Shown: piece by piece, positions 27,397 through 35,341 of the stretch
How positions within the stretch are numbered: the stretch's first letter is position 1
Layout of the letters: each line of letters starts with the position of its first letter
Assembly (NCBI GenBank): GCA_004028765.1
Contig: SAIX01000037.1
Coordinates: forward strand, 1-64,000
Origin: Chitinophagaceae bacterium
GTDB lineage: Bacteria; Bacteroidota; Bacteroidia; Chitinophagales; Chitinophagaceae
Direction: 5' to 3'
Length of the DNA stretch: 64,000 bases
The notes under the pieces: generated by a model
Database searches by the model: none
What the model was told of the DNA's origin: nothing
Seen by the model: the letters and a program-made list of their open reading frames with translations, nothing else
Translations under genes and position numbers: made by a program

Positions 27397-28314
27397 ATGC
27401 GATTTTATTGCTGCCTGATATTGATTTTTTTTCTGCCTGTCTTGCTGTTGGGCCAGCAGCAGAACAATACCTATTCCCGCGAGATCAGTATCAGTTCCGA
27501 AAACGACGCATATCTTTTTGCAAAAAAAGATGCCTATTATACCAATGGGCTTTTCTTCTCCCTGCGGAAATCCGTTACAAGACAAAACAGGAAAATACTG
27601 TACGATTATTCGCTCGGGCAGATGATATTCACGCCGCTCATCCGCAAAACAGAAAGCCCTTCCGATATCGACCGGCCTTATTGCGGGTACCTGGGTTTTA
27701 CGGTGAGCAAAACCAGTTTCAATGCTACAAAAAGCCTGCTGGGTTTTTCGGTAACAGTTGCAGAACTGGGTCGCTCCTCTCTCGGCGAAAGCCTGCAAAC
27801 TGCCTATCACCAATGGTTTCACTATGCACGATTTACCGGCTGGGGTTACCAGGTTACAGATGCGATTGGTGTGGATCTTGGTATAAAATATGGCACAACC
27901 CTCTGGGAAGACAGTTGCGGTCTCAAACTCTCGCCGCGTTTGGAAGCCAGTCTCGGTATGAATTTCACACGTGCATCCGCCGGTACCTATTTCTGTGCGG
28001 GTCATTTTGAAAAAAACAGCAACAGCATTTTATGGAATGCAGGATCGGGTAAGAAAGAGTTCTTTATTTTCTGGTACCCGCAACTCATTTTGCAGGGATA
28101 CAATGCCACGATACAGGGCGGTATGTGGCAAAAAGGAACGGGCGCCGTTTTGGGAACACCTAACACCTGGTTATTCCAGCAATCGCTGGGCATTTGTTTT
28201 GCGGCGGGGCGATGGTCGGCAAAGGTTGCATATGTGTACCAGGACCGCGAAGCGGTTGCGCAAACAAACCAGCAGGAATACGGATCTGTACAATTGAGTT
28301 ACCGTTTACAGTAA
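27397..28314 (+). CDS. LpxR-family lipid A deacylase-like outer-membrane protein (DUF2219)
   Basis: 305 residues with a signal peptide ending at LLLGQ. The family core is visible near the N-terminus: ISSENDAYLFAKKDAYYTNG, where an Asn/Asp pair and a following Thr-Asn-Gly shape the calcium-dependent active site, and a later central RPYCGYLGFTVS. The rest consists of amphipathic barrel strands ending in VQLSYRLQ. LpxR removes the 3'-acyloxyacyl chain of lipid A at the outer membrane. Whether this member deacylates lipid A is not established; the catalytic His/Ser were not confirmed by eye. It follows recX by 8 bases. Confidence 0.82.
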   Translation: MRFYCCLILIFFLPVLLLGQQQNNTYSREISISSENDAYLFAKKDAYYTNGLFFSLRKSVTRQNRKILYDYSLGQMIFTPLIRKTESPSDIDRPYCGYLGFTVSKTSFNATKSLLGFSVTVAELGRSSLGESLQTAYHQWFHYARFTGWGYQVTDAIGVDLGIKYGTTLWEDSCGLKLSPRLEASLGMNFTRASAGTYFCAGHFEKNSNSILWNAGSGKKEFFIFWYPQLILQGYNATIQGGMWQKGTGAVLGTPNTWLFQQSLGICFAAGRWSAKVAYVYQDREAVAQTNQQEYGSVQLSYRLQ

Positions 28315-28327
28315 ATTGCAGGCAGCA

Positions 28328-29119
28328 ATGTCCACACTAAGTTTTTCACTCATACAAAGCCCGCTTTACTGGGAAGATAAAAAAGCCAACCTTGCCCTGC
28401 TCGGGAGCAGGATATTATCCATTACAGAAAAAACCGAGATCGTTGTACTGCCCGAAATGTTCAGTACGGGTTTCAGTATGCGGCCACAGGCGCTTGCAGA
28501 AACGATGGAAGGCGAATCGGTGAGCTGGATGAAGCAGATCGCCGCTGCCAAAAAATGTATCCTCACAGGCAGCCTCATCATTTCCGAAAACGACCGGTAC
28601 TATAACCGCCTGCTATGGGTTTTACCGGATGGAAGAACCTGGCATTACGATAAACGGCATCTCTTTGCGTATGCAGGCGAAGATGTTCCCTACTCGGCAG
28701 GAAATAAACGGCTGATCGCACAGGTAAAGGGATGGAAAATAAACCTCCAGGTCTGTTATGACCTGCGTTTCCCTGTTTGGGCTAGGCAACAACCTGCCGG
28801 ATCGCCCGAATATGATGTTTTACTTTATGTGGCCAACTGGCCCGAAAGAAGATCGCATGCATGGAAAACACTGCTCACTGCAAGGGCCATCGAAAACCAG
28901 TGTTATGTGGTGGGTGTGAACAGGATCGGTAACGACGGGAACCATATTTACCATTGCGGAGACAGTGGCGTGATTGATCCATTGGGTGAATGGCTGTATC
29001 ATGCGCAGGACAAAGAATCGGTGCATACCATCACCCTTCATAAAGAAATGCTTGAACAAACAAGGGAAAAATTTCCTTTTTGGAAAGATGCGGATGGGTT
29101 TATCATCACGCAGGAATAA
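28328..29119 (+). CDS. Nitrilase-superfamily amidase, YafV/Nit2-type omega-amidase
   Basis: 263 residues from ATG 28328; a TTG at 28316 in the same frame is a weaker start. The catalytic triad of the carbon-nitrogen hydrolases is visible: Glu in VVLPEMFSTGFSM, Lys in HYDKRHLFAY and Cys in LQVCYDLRFPVW. The FSTGFSM and RFPVWAR signatures match YafV-type omega-amidases, which hydrolyse 2-oxoglutaramate and 2-oxosuccinamate produced by glutamine transaminases. It acts in the cytoplasm and follows the LpxR-like gene by 13 bases. Confidence 0.92.
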   Translation: MSTLSFSLIQSPLYWEDKKANLALLGSRILSITEKTEIVVLPEMFSTGFSMRPQALAETMEGESVSWMKQIAAAKKCILTGSLIISENDRYYNRLLWVLPDGRTWHYDKRHLFAYAGEDVPYSAGNKRLIAQVKGWKINLQVCYDLRFPVWARQQPAGSPEYDVLLYVANWPERRSHAWKTLLTARAIENQCYVVGVNRIGNDGNHIYHCGDSGVIDPLGEWLYHAQDKESVHTITLHKEMLEQTREKFPFWKDADGFIITQE

Positions 29120-29134
29120 TCAGTTATAAAAATT

Positions 29135-30229
29135 ATGGCGACACAATACTTCGCAGAAAAGCTTTTTACGGGAACGCAATGGTTAACGAAGCAATGCATT
29201 ACAGTGGCAGATGGAAAAATTGTTTCTGTAACACCCGCTGAAACAGTTGCAGGAACAAAAGTATATCCTGTTATTGCACCGGCTTTTATCGATATACAGA
29301 TCTATGGTGCCGGCGGAAAACTGCTGGCTGTATATCCCAACGCACAGTCACTTCATCTTTTGGCAGATTATTGCCTTCAAGGCGGCGCTTCACATTTTCA
29401 GCCAACGGTGGCCACCAATTCCTACGATGTTTTTTTTGCCTGTGTGGATGCCGTAAAAACTTATTGGCAGGAAGGCGGAAAAGGCTGTATCGGTTTGCAT
29501 GTGGAAGGGCCCTGGATACACCCGCTGCGCAAGGGGGCGCATATCGAATCTTTTATCCATTCCCCCACCATCGCAGATGTTCACAGGCTGCTGGAATACG
29601 GAAAGGGCGTGATCACCATGATCACCCTCGCACCGGAAGTATGCAGCAAGGAAGTGATCGACCTGGTTAAATCCTATGGCGTGATTATTTCAGCAGGGCA
29701 CACCAATGCCACTTACGAAGAAGCTACCGCTGCCTTCGATGGCGGTATCGGTGCTGCCACGCATTTGTACAATGCCATGAGCCCCCTGCAACACAGGGCG
29801 CCGGGAGTGGTGGGCGCTATTTTTAATCATGGCAAAGCAATGGCCAGTATTGTACCCGATGGGTACCATGTTGATTTTGCCGCGATCCGCATCGCGAAAA
29901 AAATAATGGGCGATCGCCTCTTCGTGATTACCGATGCCGTTACAGAAACAGGTACCGGCGCCTATCCGCACCAGCTCGTGGGCGATAAATACGAATCCGG
30001 AGGCATCCTAAGCGGCTCGGCACTTACGATGGCCAAATCGGTTCAAAACCTTGTACGCAATGTGGGCATACCGCTCGATGAGGCATTGCGGATGGTAAGC
30101 CTTTACCCGGCACAGGTAATGAAACTTGATAACCGTTTGGGAAAAACAGAAGCGGGTTATTCAGCCGATCTTGTTATGCTGGATGAAGAAGCCAATGTTT
30201 TCGATACACTGGTGAGCGGAAATATTTAA
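29135..30229 (+). CDS. nagA: N-acetylglucosamine-6-phosphate deacetylase
   Basis: 364 residues of the amidohydrolase superfamily. Metal and substrate motifs are present: GLHVEGPWIHP with the metal Glu, ISAGHTNAT with a metal His, THLYNAMSPLQHRAPGVVG, and the catalytic Asp in VITDAVTETG. The enzyme removes acetate from GlcNAc-6-phosphate during amino-sugar catabolism or cell-wall recycling. No nagB is beside it. It ends the recX operon and overlaps the convergent gene by 4 bases. Confidence 0.95.
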   Translation: MATQYFAEKLFTGTQWLTKQCITVADGKIVSVTPAETVAGTKVYPVIAPAFIDIQIYGAGGKLLAVYPNAQSLHLLADYCLQGGASHFQPTVATNSYDVFFACVDAVKTYWQEGGKGCIGLHVEGPWIHPLRKGAHIESFIHSPTIADVHRLLEYGKGVITMITLAPEVCSKEVIDLVKSYGVIISAGHTNATYEEATAAFDGGIGAATHLYNAMSPLQHRAPGVVGAIFNHGKAMASIVPDGYHVDFAAIRIAKKIMGDRLFVITDAVTETGTGAYPHQLVGDKYESGGILSGSALTMAKSVQNLVRNVGIPLDEALRMVSLYPAQVMKLDNRLGKTEAGYSADLVMLDEEANVFDTLVSGNI

Positions 30230-30930
30230 TTCCCCGTTTTGTTTTTATTGCGGCCGTATTTGATGTCCGTAAATATTTTATCGAGGAAGATGGCCGTGCC
30301 GATACTCCAGTACCAGCCATCGAAATTGTATTTCAGGTCGCTCTCAAAAACCGCTTTGCGCAAACCGATCATCCCGTTCAATCCCATATAGGTAAGAAAA
30401 TGCAGGCCACGCATATCTGGGATGATAAAATTTACCGAGTATCCCATCCCCGCCGGGATAAATACCTGTGTTTCTGTTTTGGTAAGAAATCGGCCCCGTA
30501 TTTTATTGGACGAGTCCAGTACCGCTTTGCCATAACCCAGTTCAAACACCATGCTCATTTCCCAGCGTTTGCGGCGAAACAAAAAAGGTTCATAATAAAT
30601 GGTCCCGAAATACAAACTTTTTTTAAGCTGGTTAAATGGTATGCCATCCGCATCCACTTTGATACCTGCAGTTTCCTGTTGCAAAAAATAACCACCGATA
30701 CCGGTTTTGAATTTTTCATTTACCAATACGCCGATTCGGTAACCCCAGATGTTTACGCCTTCTTTTTCAATAAACGAAAAACGCTGGTCAAAATCGGTGG
30801 TGGGTTTGAGAGAGAGCCTTTTCCGCGGAACGGTATCTCTTACTGTTTCGGGCACCGAATCAATACCGGTTGCGGCATTGGCGGCACCAACGCTCAGCAA
30901 AAGCAGTAACAGCAGGATCCGGGTTTGCAT
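30226..30930 (-). CDS. Exported hypothetical protein, probable small outer-membrane barrel
   Basis: 234 residues with a signal peptide ending at GAANA. The mature part has short alternating hydrophobic strands (WGYRIGVLVNEKFKTGIGGY, SLYFGTIYYEPFLF, WEMSMVFELGYGK, WYWSIGTAIFLD) spaced as in an eight- to ten-strand beta-barrel. I do not recognise the family. The tail is basic (KYGRNKNKTGN). It is convergent with nagA. Confidence 0.75.
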   Translation of the reverse strand: MQTRILLLLLLLSVGAANAATGIDSVPETVRDTVPRKRLSLKPTTDFDQRFSFIEKEGVNIWGYRIGVLVNEKFKTGIGGYFLQQETAGIKVDADGIPFNQLKKSLYFGTIYYEPFLFRRKRWEMSMVFELGYGKAVLDSSNKIRGRFLTKTETQVFIPAGMGYSVNFIIPDMRGLHFLTYMGLNGMIGLRKAVFESDLKYNFDGWYWSIGTAIFLDKIFTDIKYGRNKNKTGN

Positions 30931-31031
30931 AATGGGTTCACATTAACGGGGGATTGCAAAATAACGATATAGAGCGCAAATCGTTGCCCGGCGTTTGCCG
31001 GAACAGGAAGAAATCGGTTAAAAAAGCTAAA

Positions 31032-32069
31032 TCATCCCTGTTTGGCAAAGGCATTCCAGCCCTGGGCCGTGATATCAAAACGGTTCCCTCCCTTCGTATA
31101 CAACTTGCAACCCTCTTCAATACCGGTCATATAGCCAATCACGCTGATCTCTTCATTAAGCGTGATCTTATCATGGTCTTCCTGTTTCAGCGTAAAAATC
31201 AGTTCATAATCTTCCCCGCCATTCAATGCACAAACGGTTGGATCGAGCCCGAATTTGAAGGCGGCTTTACGGCTGTCGTCTGCCACCGGTATCTTGTCTT
31301 CGTAAATCACGCAGCCGAGGTTGCTTTGCCTGCACAAATGCAGCACTTCGCTGCTGATGCCATCACTTACATCCATCATGGATGTGGGCAGGATATTGTT
31401 CTCGTCAAAAAACGCGATGATCTCTTTTCTTGCTTCCGGTTTTAATAATCTTCCTACGATATAGGCTTCATTTTCCAGGTCGGGCTGCAGTTGTGGGTTT
31501 TCGAGGTAGATCTTTTTTTCCCGCTCCATCAGCGTAAGACCGAGAAACGCACCACCCAGGTCGCCGCTTACACAAATCAGGTCGCCCTTTTGTGCAGTAC
31601 TTCTTTTCACGAGTTTTTCCGGCACCACTTCCCCGATGGCTGTTACAGAAATGATAAACCCTTTGTTGGAAGAAGATGTGTCGCCACCCACCAGGTCAAC
31701 CCCGTGTTTCTCACAGGCGAGGTAAACCCCTTCATAAAATTCATTCAATGCTTCGAGACTGAACCGGTTGCTGATGGCAATGCTCATCGTGATCTGGGTG
31801 GGGCTGGCATTCATTGCATACACATCACTCAGGTTCACCATTACGGCTTTATAACCCAGGTGTTTCAGGGGTGTGTACATCAGGTCGAAATGAATGCCTT
31901 CCACTAACAGATCGGTGGTAACCACGATCTGTTTTCCAAAATGATCGAGCACTGCCGCATCATCACCAACGCCGAGAATAGTTGAGGCGTTTTGTATTTC
32001 AAAATTCCGGGTAAGGTGGTCGATGAGACCAAATTCACCCAGTGTTGCTATTTCTGTTCGTTCTTCCAT
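31032..32069 (-). CDS. thiL: Thiamine-monophosphate kinase
   Basis: 345 residues of the AIR-synthase/PurM-like fold. Seen are LGEFGLIDHLT, the ATP/Mg Asp motif GVGDDAAVLDH, MNLSDVYAMNASP-like VNLSDVYAM, VGGDTSSS and MMDVSDGISSEVLHLC, and NGGEDYELIFT, all diagnostic of ThiL. It phosphorylates thiamine monophosphate to the diphosphate cofactor. No other thiamine gene is near. Its ATG directly abuts the heptad array at 32070-32097, so the normal 5' leader is replaced by repeat units. Confidence 0.95.
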   Translation of the reverse strand: MEERTEIATLGEFGLIDHLTRNFEIQNASTILGVGDDAAVLDHFGKQIVVTTDLLVEGIHFDLMYTPLKHLGYKAVMVNLSDVYAMNASPTQITMSIAISNRFSLEALNEFYEGVYLACEKHGVDLVGGDTSSSNKGFIISVTAIGEVVPEKLVKRSTAQKGDLICVSGDLGGAFLGLTLMEREKKIYLENPQLQPDLENEAYIVGRLLKPEARKEIIAFFDENNILPTSMMDVSDGISSEVLHLCRQSNLGCVIYEDKIPVADDSRKAAFKFGLDPTVCALNGGEDYELIFTLKQEDHDKITLNEEISVIGYMTGIEEGCKLYTKGGNRFDITAQGWNAFAKQG

Positions 32070-32097
32070 AAGTACAAAATACGAGGTACGAAGTACG
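32070..32097 (+). repeat. Heptanucleotide array, left arm flanking the four-helix-bundle gene
   Basis: Plus strand reads as exactly four 7-base units: AAGTACA, AAATACG, AGGTACG, AAGTACG. It ends 2 bases before the stop codon of the four-helix-bundle gene and begins at the base next to the thiL ATG. The matching inverted arm is at 32463-32490. Confidence 0.9.
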
Positions 32098-32099
32098 GG

Positions 32100-32462
32100 T
32101 TATTTAGGCGTTTGATTCATTTTGAATCTGACTGTGTTGATAGACGCAACGATTATTTTTAAAATTTCAGTTCCTTCAGATAGTAAAGTGGATATTACAT
32201 TTTCGAATCCGGGATTCAATTCTTTCAGCAGTTCGAGAAAGTACAGGGTTTCATCGGCTTCTTCTTCAACGATTTTTAATTTATTCAGGAAATCAGCATC
32301 CGACTTCGCTCTCCTGGCAGCCCTGTAATTCGCACCCACCGAAGCTGCACTTCTGATTATCTGTCGCAAGTGAGCCCTGTTAATCATATTGTCCGGTAAA
32401 TCTCTGGCCAGTTTGCTGATGCTTACTGCATAATCGAACGTTCTCTGCTTCAAGTCTTGCAT
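32100..32462 (-). CDS. Four-helix-bundle protein (S23 / 23S rRNA intervening-sequence protein family)
   Basis: 120 residues, all helical. The family signature is clear: RTFDYAVSISKLARDLP, IIRSAASVGANYRAARRAKS and DFLNKLKIVEEEADETLYFL. These are standalone relatives of proteins encoded in 23S rRNA intervening sequences and of the bAvd accessory protein of diversity-generating retroelements; they form pentameric helical barrels that bind nucleic acid. No rRNA, reverse transcriptase or variable repeat is nearby. The start codon directly abuts one heptad array and the stop codon lies 2 bases from the inverted copy, so gene and arrays look like one cassette placed between thiL and suhB. Function of chromosomal members is unknown. 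Confidence 0.93.
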   Translation of the reverse strand: MQDLKQRTFDYAVSISKLARDLPDNMINRAHLRQIIRSAASVGANYRAARRAKSDADFLNKLKIVEEEADETLYFLELLKELNPGFENVISTLLSEGTEILKIIVASINTVRFKMNQTPK

Positions 32463-32490
32463 CGTACTTTGTACTTCTTACTTTTAACTT
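32463..32490 (+). repeat. Heptanucleotide array, right arm flanking the four-helix-bundle gene
   Basis: Plus strand reads CGTACTT, TGTACTT, CTTACTT, TTAACTT, the inverse complement of AAGTACG-type units. It fills the whole gap between the four-helix-bundle ATG (32460-32462) and the suhB stop codon; two bases of the last unit are part of that stop codon. Confidence 0.9.
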
Positions 32491-33274
32491 ATTCTCCAAT
32501 CTCCCCTCCATTCACCACGTGTATCAGCTCGTCGTGGATGTTGCCATTCGTAGCGATGATATGCGGCTGATAGGGGGAATAATAGTCGCCGTTAAAGTCG
32601 GTTACTTTTCCGCCTGCTTCTTCCACCATTAAAAATCCCGCGGCACTGTCCCATGCATTCAGTTTGTGTTCATAAAACCCATCAAACCTTCCGGCAGCCA
32701 CCCAGCAAAGATCAAGTGCAGCGCTTCCGAGCCTCCTGACAGGGATGCCTTTCCGGATCAGCTTTTCAAAAACCTGCAATGGACCGTTGGGCGAATCGAG
32801 ATACGTGTATGGGAAACCCGTGGCAAGACAACTGTGTTTTAATTGCACCTGTTCGCTGATATGGATACGGGTATCGTTCAGCGTGGCGCCAAATCCTTTC
32901 TGTGCAAAAAAGAGTTCATTCATAAACGGGTTGTACACCGCGCCCATGATCATGATACCATTGTGTTCCACACCGATGCTGACACAACAAACCGGGATAT
33001 TATTTGCAAAATTGATGGTGCCATCAATTGGGTCAATGATCCATTTATAGGCCGAATCCATCACGATCTCCCCGGTTTCCTCGCTCAGGATATAGTGACC
33101 GGGAAACTCATCCTGTATCACTTCAAAAATGGCTTTCTCCGCTGCATGATCGGCTTCTGTAACAAGGTTATTCATCCCTTCCTTATTGCTGATCTTGAAT
33201 TCGCCATTAAAAAAACGCGTGAGTTCAGCCGCGCCGGCTTCTGTTGCTTTCAGCAACGTGTGTTTTAACATCAT
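32489..33274 (-). CDS. suhB: Inositol monophosphatase family protein (SuhB-like)
   Basis: 261 residues; two adjacent ATG codons (33274 and 33271) could start it. The metal-binding motifs of the Li-sensitive phosphatases are complete: ILSEETGE, WIIDPIDGTINFAN and LNAWDSAAG. The protein hydrolyses inositol-1-phosphate or related sugar phosphates such as 3'-phosphoadenosine 5'-phosphate in the cytoplasm. A TAAGTTTG box lies only 5-8 bases upstream, so either the leader is extremely short or that match is chance. The stop codon shares two bases with a heptad array. Confidence 0.93.
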   Translation of the reverse strand: MMLKHTLLKATEAGAAELTRFFNGEFKISNKEGMNNLVTEADHAAEKAIFEVIQDEFPGHYILSEETGEIVMDSAYKWIIDPIDGTINFANNIPVCCVSIGVEHNGIMIMGAVYNPFMNELFFAQKGFGATLNDTRIHISEQVQLKHSCLATGFPYTYLDSPNGPLQVFEKLIRKGIPVRRLGSAALDLCWVAAGRFDGFYEHKLNAWDSAAGFLMVEEAGGKVTDFNGDYYSPYQPHIIATNGNIHDELIHVVNGGEIGE

Positions 33275-33332
33275 GCTGCAAACTTACAAAAAAGCCTTGT
33301 GAGGCCGGTGATCCTGCAATAGGTATTACCTT

Positions 33333-35270
33333 GTGTATAAAACGATCCCACTGGAGCTTTCGATCATCATAGTGAGTTACCGTGTCCGTTATTTCCTGGA
33401 ACAATGCCTGTTTACAGTAATGCGGGCTGCACAGGGTTTACAGGTAGAAATACTGGTGGTGGATAATGATTCAGGGGATGATACCGTTACGGTACTGCAG
33501 CAAAAATTTCCTGCTGCCCGTTTTTTAGCAAACACAACCAACCTGGGTTTTGCAAAAGCCAATAACCAGGCGCTTGCTGTTGCAAAGGGTGAATATGTTT
33601 TGTTTCTCAACCCGGATACTTTATTGCCGCCAGACGCATTACAGAAATGCCTTGCATATTTCAAACAGCATCCGGAGGCGGGGGCTATGGGAGTACCGAT
33701 GGTGGATGGCCGGGGCATTTTTCTTCCTGAAAGCAAAAGGAGTTTACCTTCTCCCTGGATATCGTTCTGTAAACTCAGCGGCTTATCCGTTTTATTTCCA
33801 CGGTCAACAGTTTTTAACCGTTATGCACTGGGCTTTCTCAGCCCATACCAGGACCATTCCGTAGAAGTATTGGCCGGGGCTTTTTTGCTGGCGCAAAAAA
33901 AACTGCTCGACCAGTTGAATGGCTTTGACGAAAATTATTTTTTGTATGGGGAAGATATTGACCTCAGCTACCGCATCATACGGGCCGGATATCAAAACCA
34001 CTATTATGCGGGCACTGCCATCATTCATTTCAAAGGAGAAAGCTCTGCCGGGGATCAATGGAAAAAGCTCCGCCATTTTTATAAGGCGATGGCCATATTT
34101 GTATCAAAACACTATCCGGGTGGTTCGGGTAAAGTTTTTAACGCCTTATTAAAAACAGCCATTTTTTTTCGTGGGTTGCTGGCGGCAATATCTGCATTCT
34201 GCAAACCCTTCATTCTTCCGGTTGCTGATGCAGTATGGATGATCCTTTCATTAAAAACGGCGGCATGGCTCTGGGTAGAAAATATACGGGATGGAAAAAC
34301 ATTCGGGGTGGATGCGATCCCGGTATTAATGATATTGTTCGCATTTTCTTTTATAACAGGTGGCGCAGCGGGGGGACTGTATCACCCGGTTCAGCGTTTT
34401 TCGCGGAATATCCTGGCCTGTATGCTGGGCGGCATTTTTGTTCTCGCAGTTTATGCATTGCTGCCCGAATCGCTTCGCTTTTCACGAGGGGTCGTATTGA
34501 TGGGCACCGCAGCTGGCGCCTGCTGTGTGTTATTGTCCAGGATTGTATGGGACAGAAAAAAAAGGATGCCCGCCGCAGATGAAAAATGGCTCGCCGTGGC
34601 AAGCGAAGAAAATTATGAAGCGATCCGGGTTTTGTTACAGGCCGACAGCCGTGATGAAAATTTAGCGGGCCGCGTATCCGTAAACGAAAAACAGGGAAAT
34701 GCTTTGTGTGCGTTCGAAAACCTTCCCGGGTTTGTGCAGCAACATAAGATCACCCATCTCGTGTATTGCCACGATGATACCGACTGGGGGAAAATGCTGC
34801 AACAGATGAGCCTCTTAAAAAAAAACAAACCCTGTTTTCTTTTTTATACCAAAGGAAGCGAAGCGCTGATCAGCAGCCAGGTACAATATCCCGGGATGCC
34901 GCTGGTTACGCATATTGCCGTATTCAGCCTGTCCGATTCCTACCAGCAGCAACTCAAAAGGCTGCTTGATATCAAACTCGCTTTTTTCTCGATCTTATTG
35001 TTGCCGCTGCACTGGGTATTGCATCCCTTCCCGCTGCGTTTTCTCCGCCATGCTTTCTCTGTTTTAAAAGGCGATAAAACCTGGATCGGCTATGCCGGTA
35101 CAGAAAACTTACTGCCAAACATCAAACCCGCAATCCTTTCTTCAGCCGGTACAGTTCCCGTTGATGGTGTTCCTGAAACCGCTTTTCAAAAAACCGATAA
35201 ACAATATGCCCGTCATTATGAATGGTGGATCGACTTCAGGCTCTTTTTCCGTTATTACCGAAAGTTCTGA
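33333..35270 (+). CDS. GT2 glycosyltransferase fused to a degenerate WbaP/FlaA1-like phosphoglycosyltransferase region
   Basis: 645 residues from a GTG start. Residues 1-255 are a rhamnosyltransferase-like GT2 domain: SIIIVSYRV, ILVVDNDSGDDT, the FLNPDT metal motif, and GFDENYFLYGEDIDLSYR. A membrane region of about four helices (275-410) and a Rossmann-like domain (420-520) follow, as in polytopic phosphoglycosyltransferases of the WbaP type. The last 110 residues begin like such an enzyme (QLKRLLDIKLAFFSILLLPL) and end like one (HYEWWIDFRLFFRYYRK), but the catalytic core with the expected Arg-Gln-Glu-Arg and YKFRSM motifs is missing. The second half may therefore be a scaffold rather than an enzyme. 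Alternative: an inactive relic. Confidence 0.82.
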   Translation: MYKTIPLELSIIIVSYRVRYFLEQCLFTVMRAAQGLQVEILVVDNDSGDDTVTVLQQKFPAARFLANTTNLGFAKANNQALAVAKGEYVLFLNPDTLLPPDALQKCLAYFKQHPEAGAMGVPMVDGRGIFLPESKRSLPSPWISFCKLSGLSVLFPRSTVFNRYALGFLSPYQDHSVEVLAGAFLLAQKKLLDQLNGFDENYFLYGEDIDLSYRIIRAGYQNHYYAGTAIIHFKGESSAGDQWKKLRHFYKAMAIFVSKHYPGGSGKVFNALLKTAIFFRGLLAAISAFCKPFILPVADAVWMILSLKTAAWLWVENIRDGKTFGVDAIPVLMILFAFSFITGGAAGGLYHPVQRFSRNILACMLGGIFVLAVYALLPESLRFSRGVVLMGTAAGACCVLLSRIVWDRKKRMPAADEKWLAVASEENYEAIRVLLQADSRDENLAGRVSVNEKQGNALCAFENLPGFVQQHKITHLVYCHDDTDWGKMLQQMSLLKKNKPCFLFYTKGSEALISSQVQYPGMPLVTHIAVFSLSDSYQQQLKRLLDIKLAFFSILLLPLHWVLHPFPLRFLRHAFSVLKGDKTWIGYAGTENLLPNIKPAILSSAGTVPVDGVPETAFQKTDKQYARHYEWWIDFRLFFRYYRKF

Positions 35271-35341
35271 GCCCCATCTCTAAGCCTACAATTGTTAGTT
35301 TTCCGTTAGTTTTGTACATTCAACAAAGCCCGAAAGGAACG

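Noticed and set aside
27313-28010. Long frames on both strands overlapping the LpxR-like gene
   Set aside because: Only the 27397-28314 frame has a signal peptide and the ENDAY/TNG motifs; the others are shadows.
32100-32462. A diversity-generating retroelement
   Set aside because: The four-helix protein resembles bAvd, but there is no reverse transcriptase, template repeat or variable repeat in the window.
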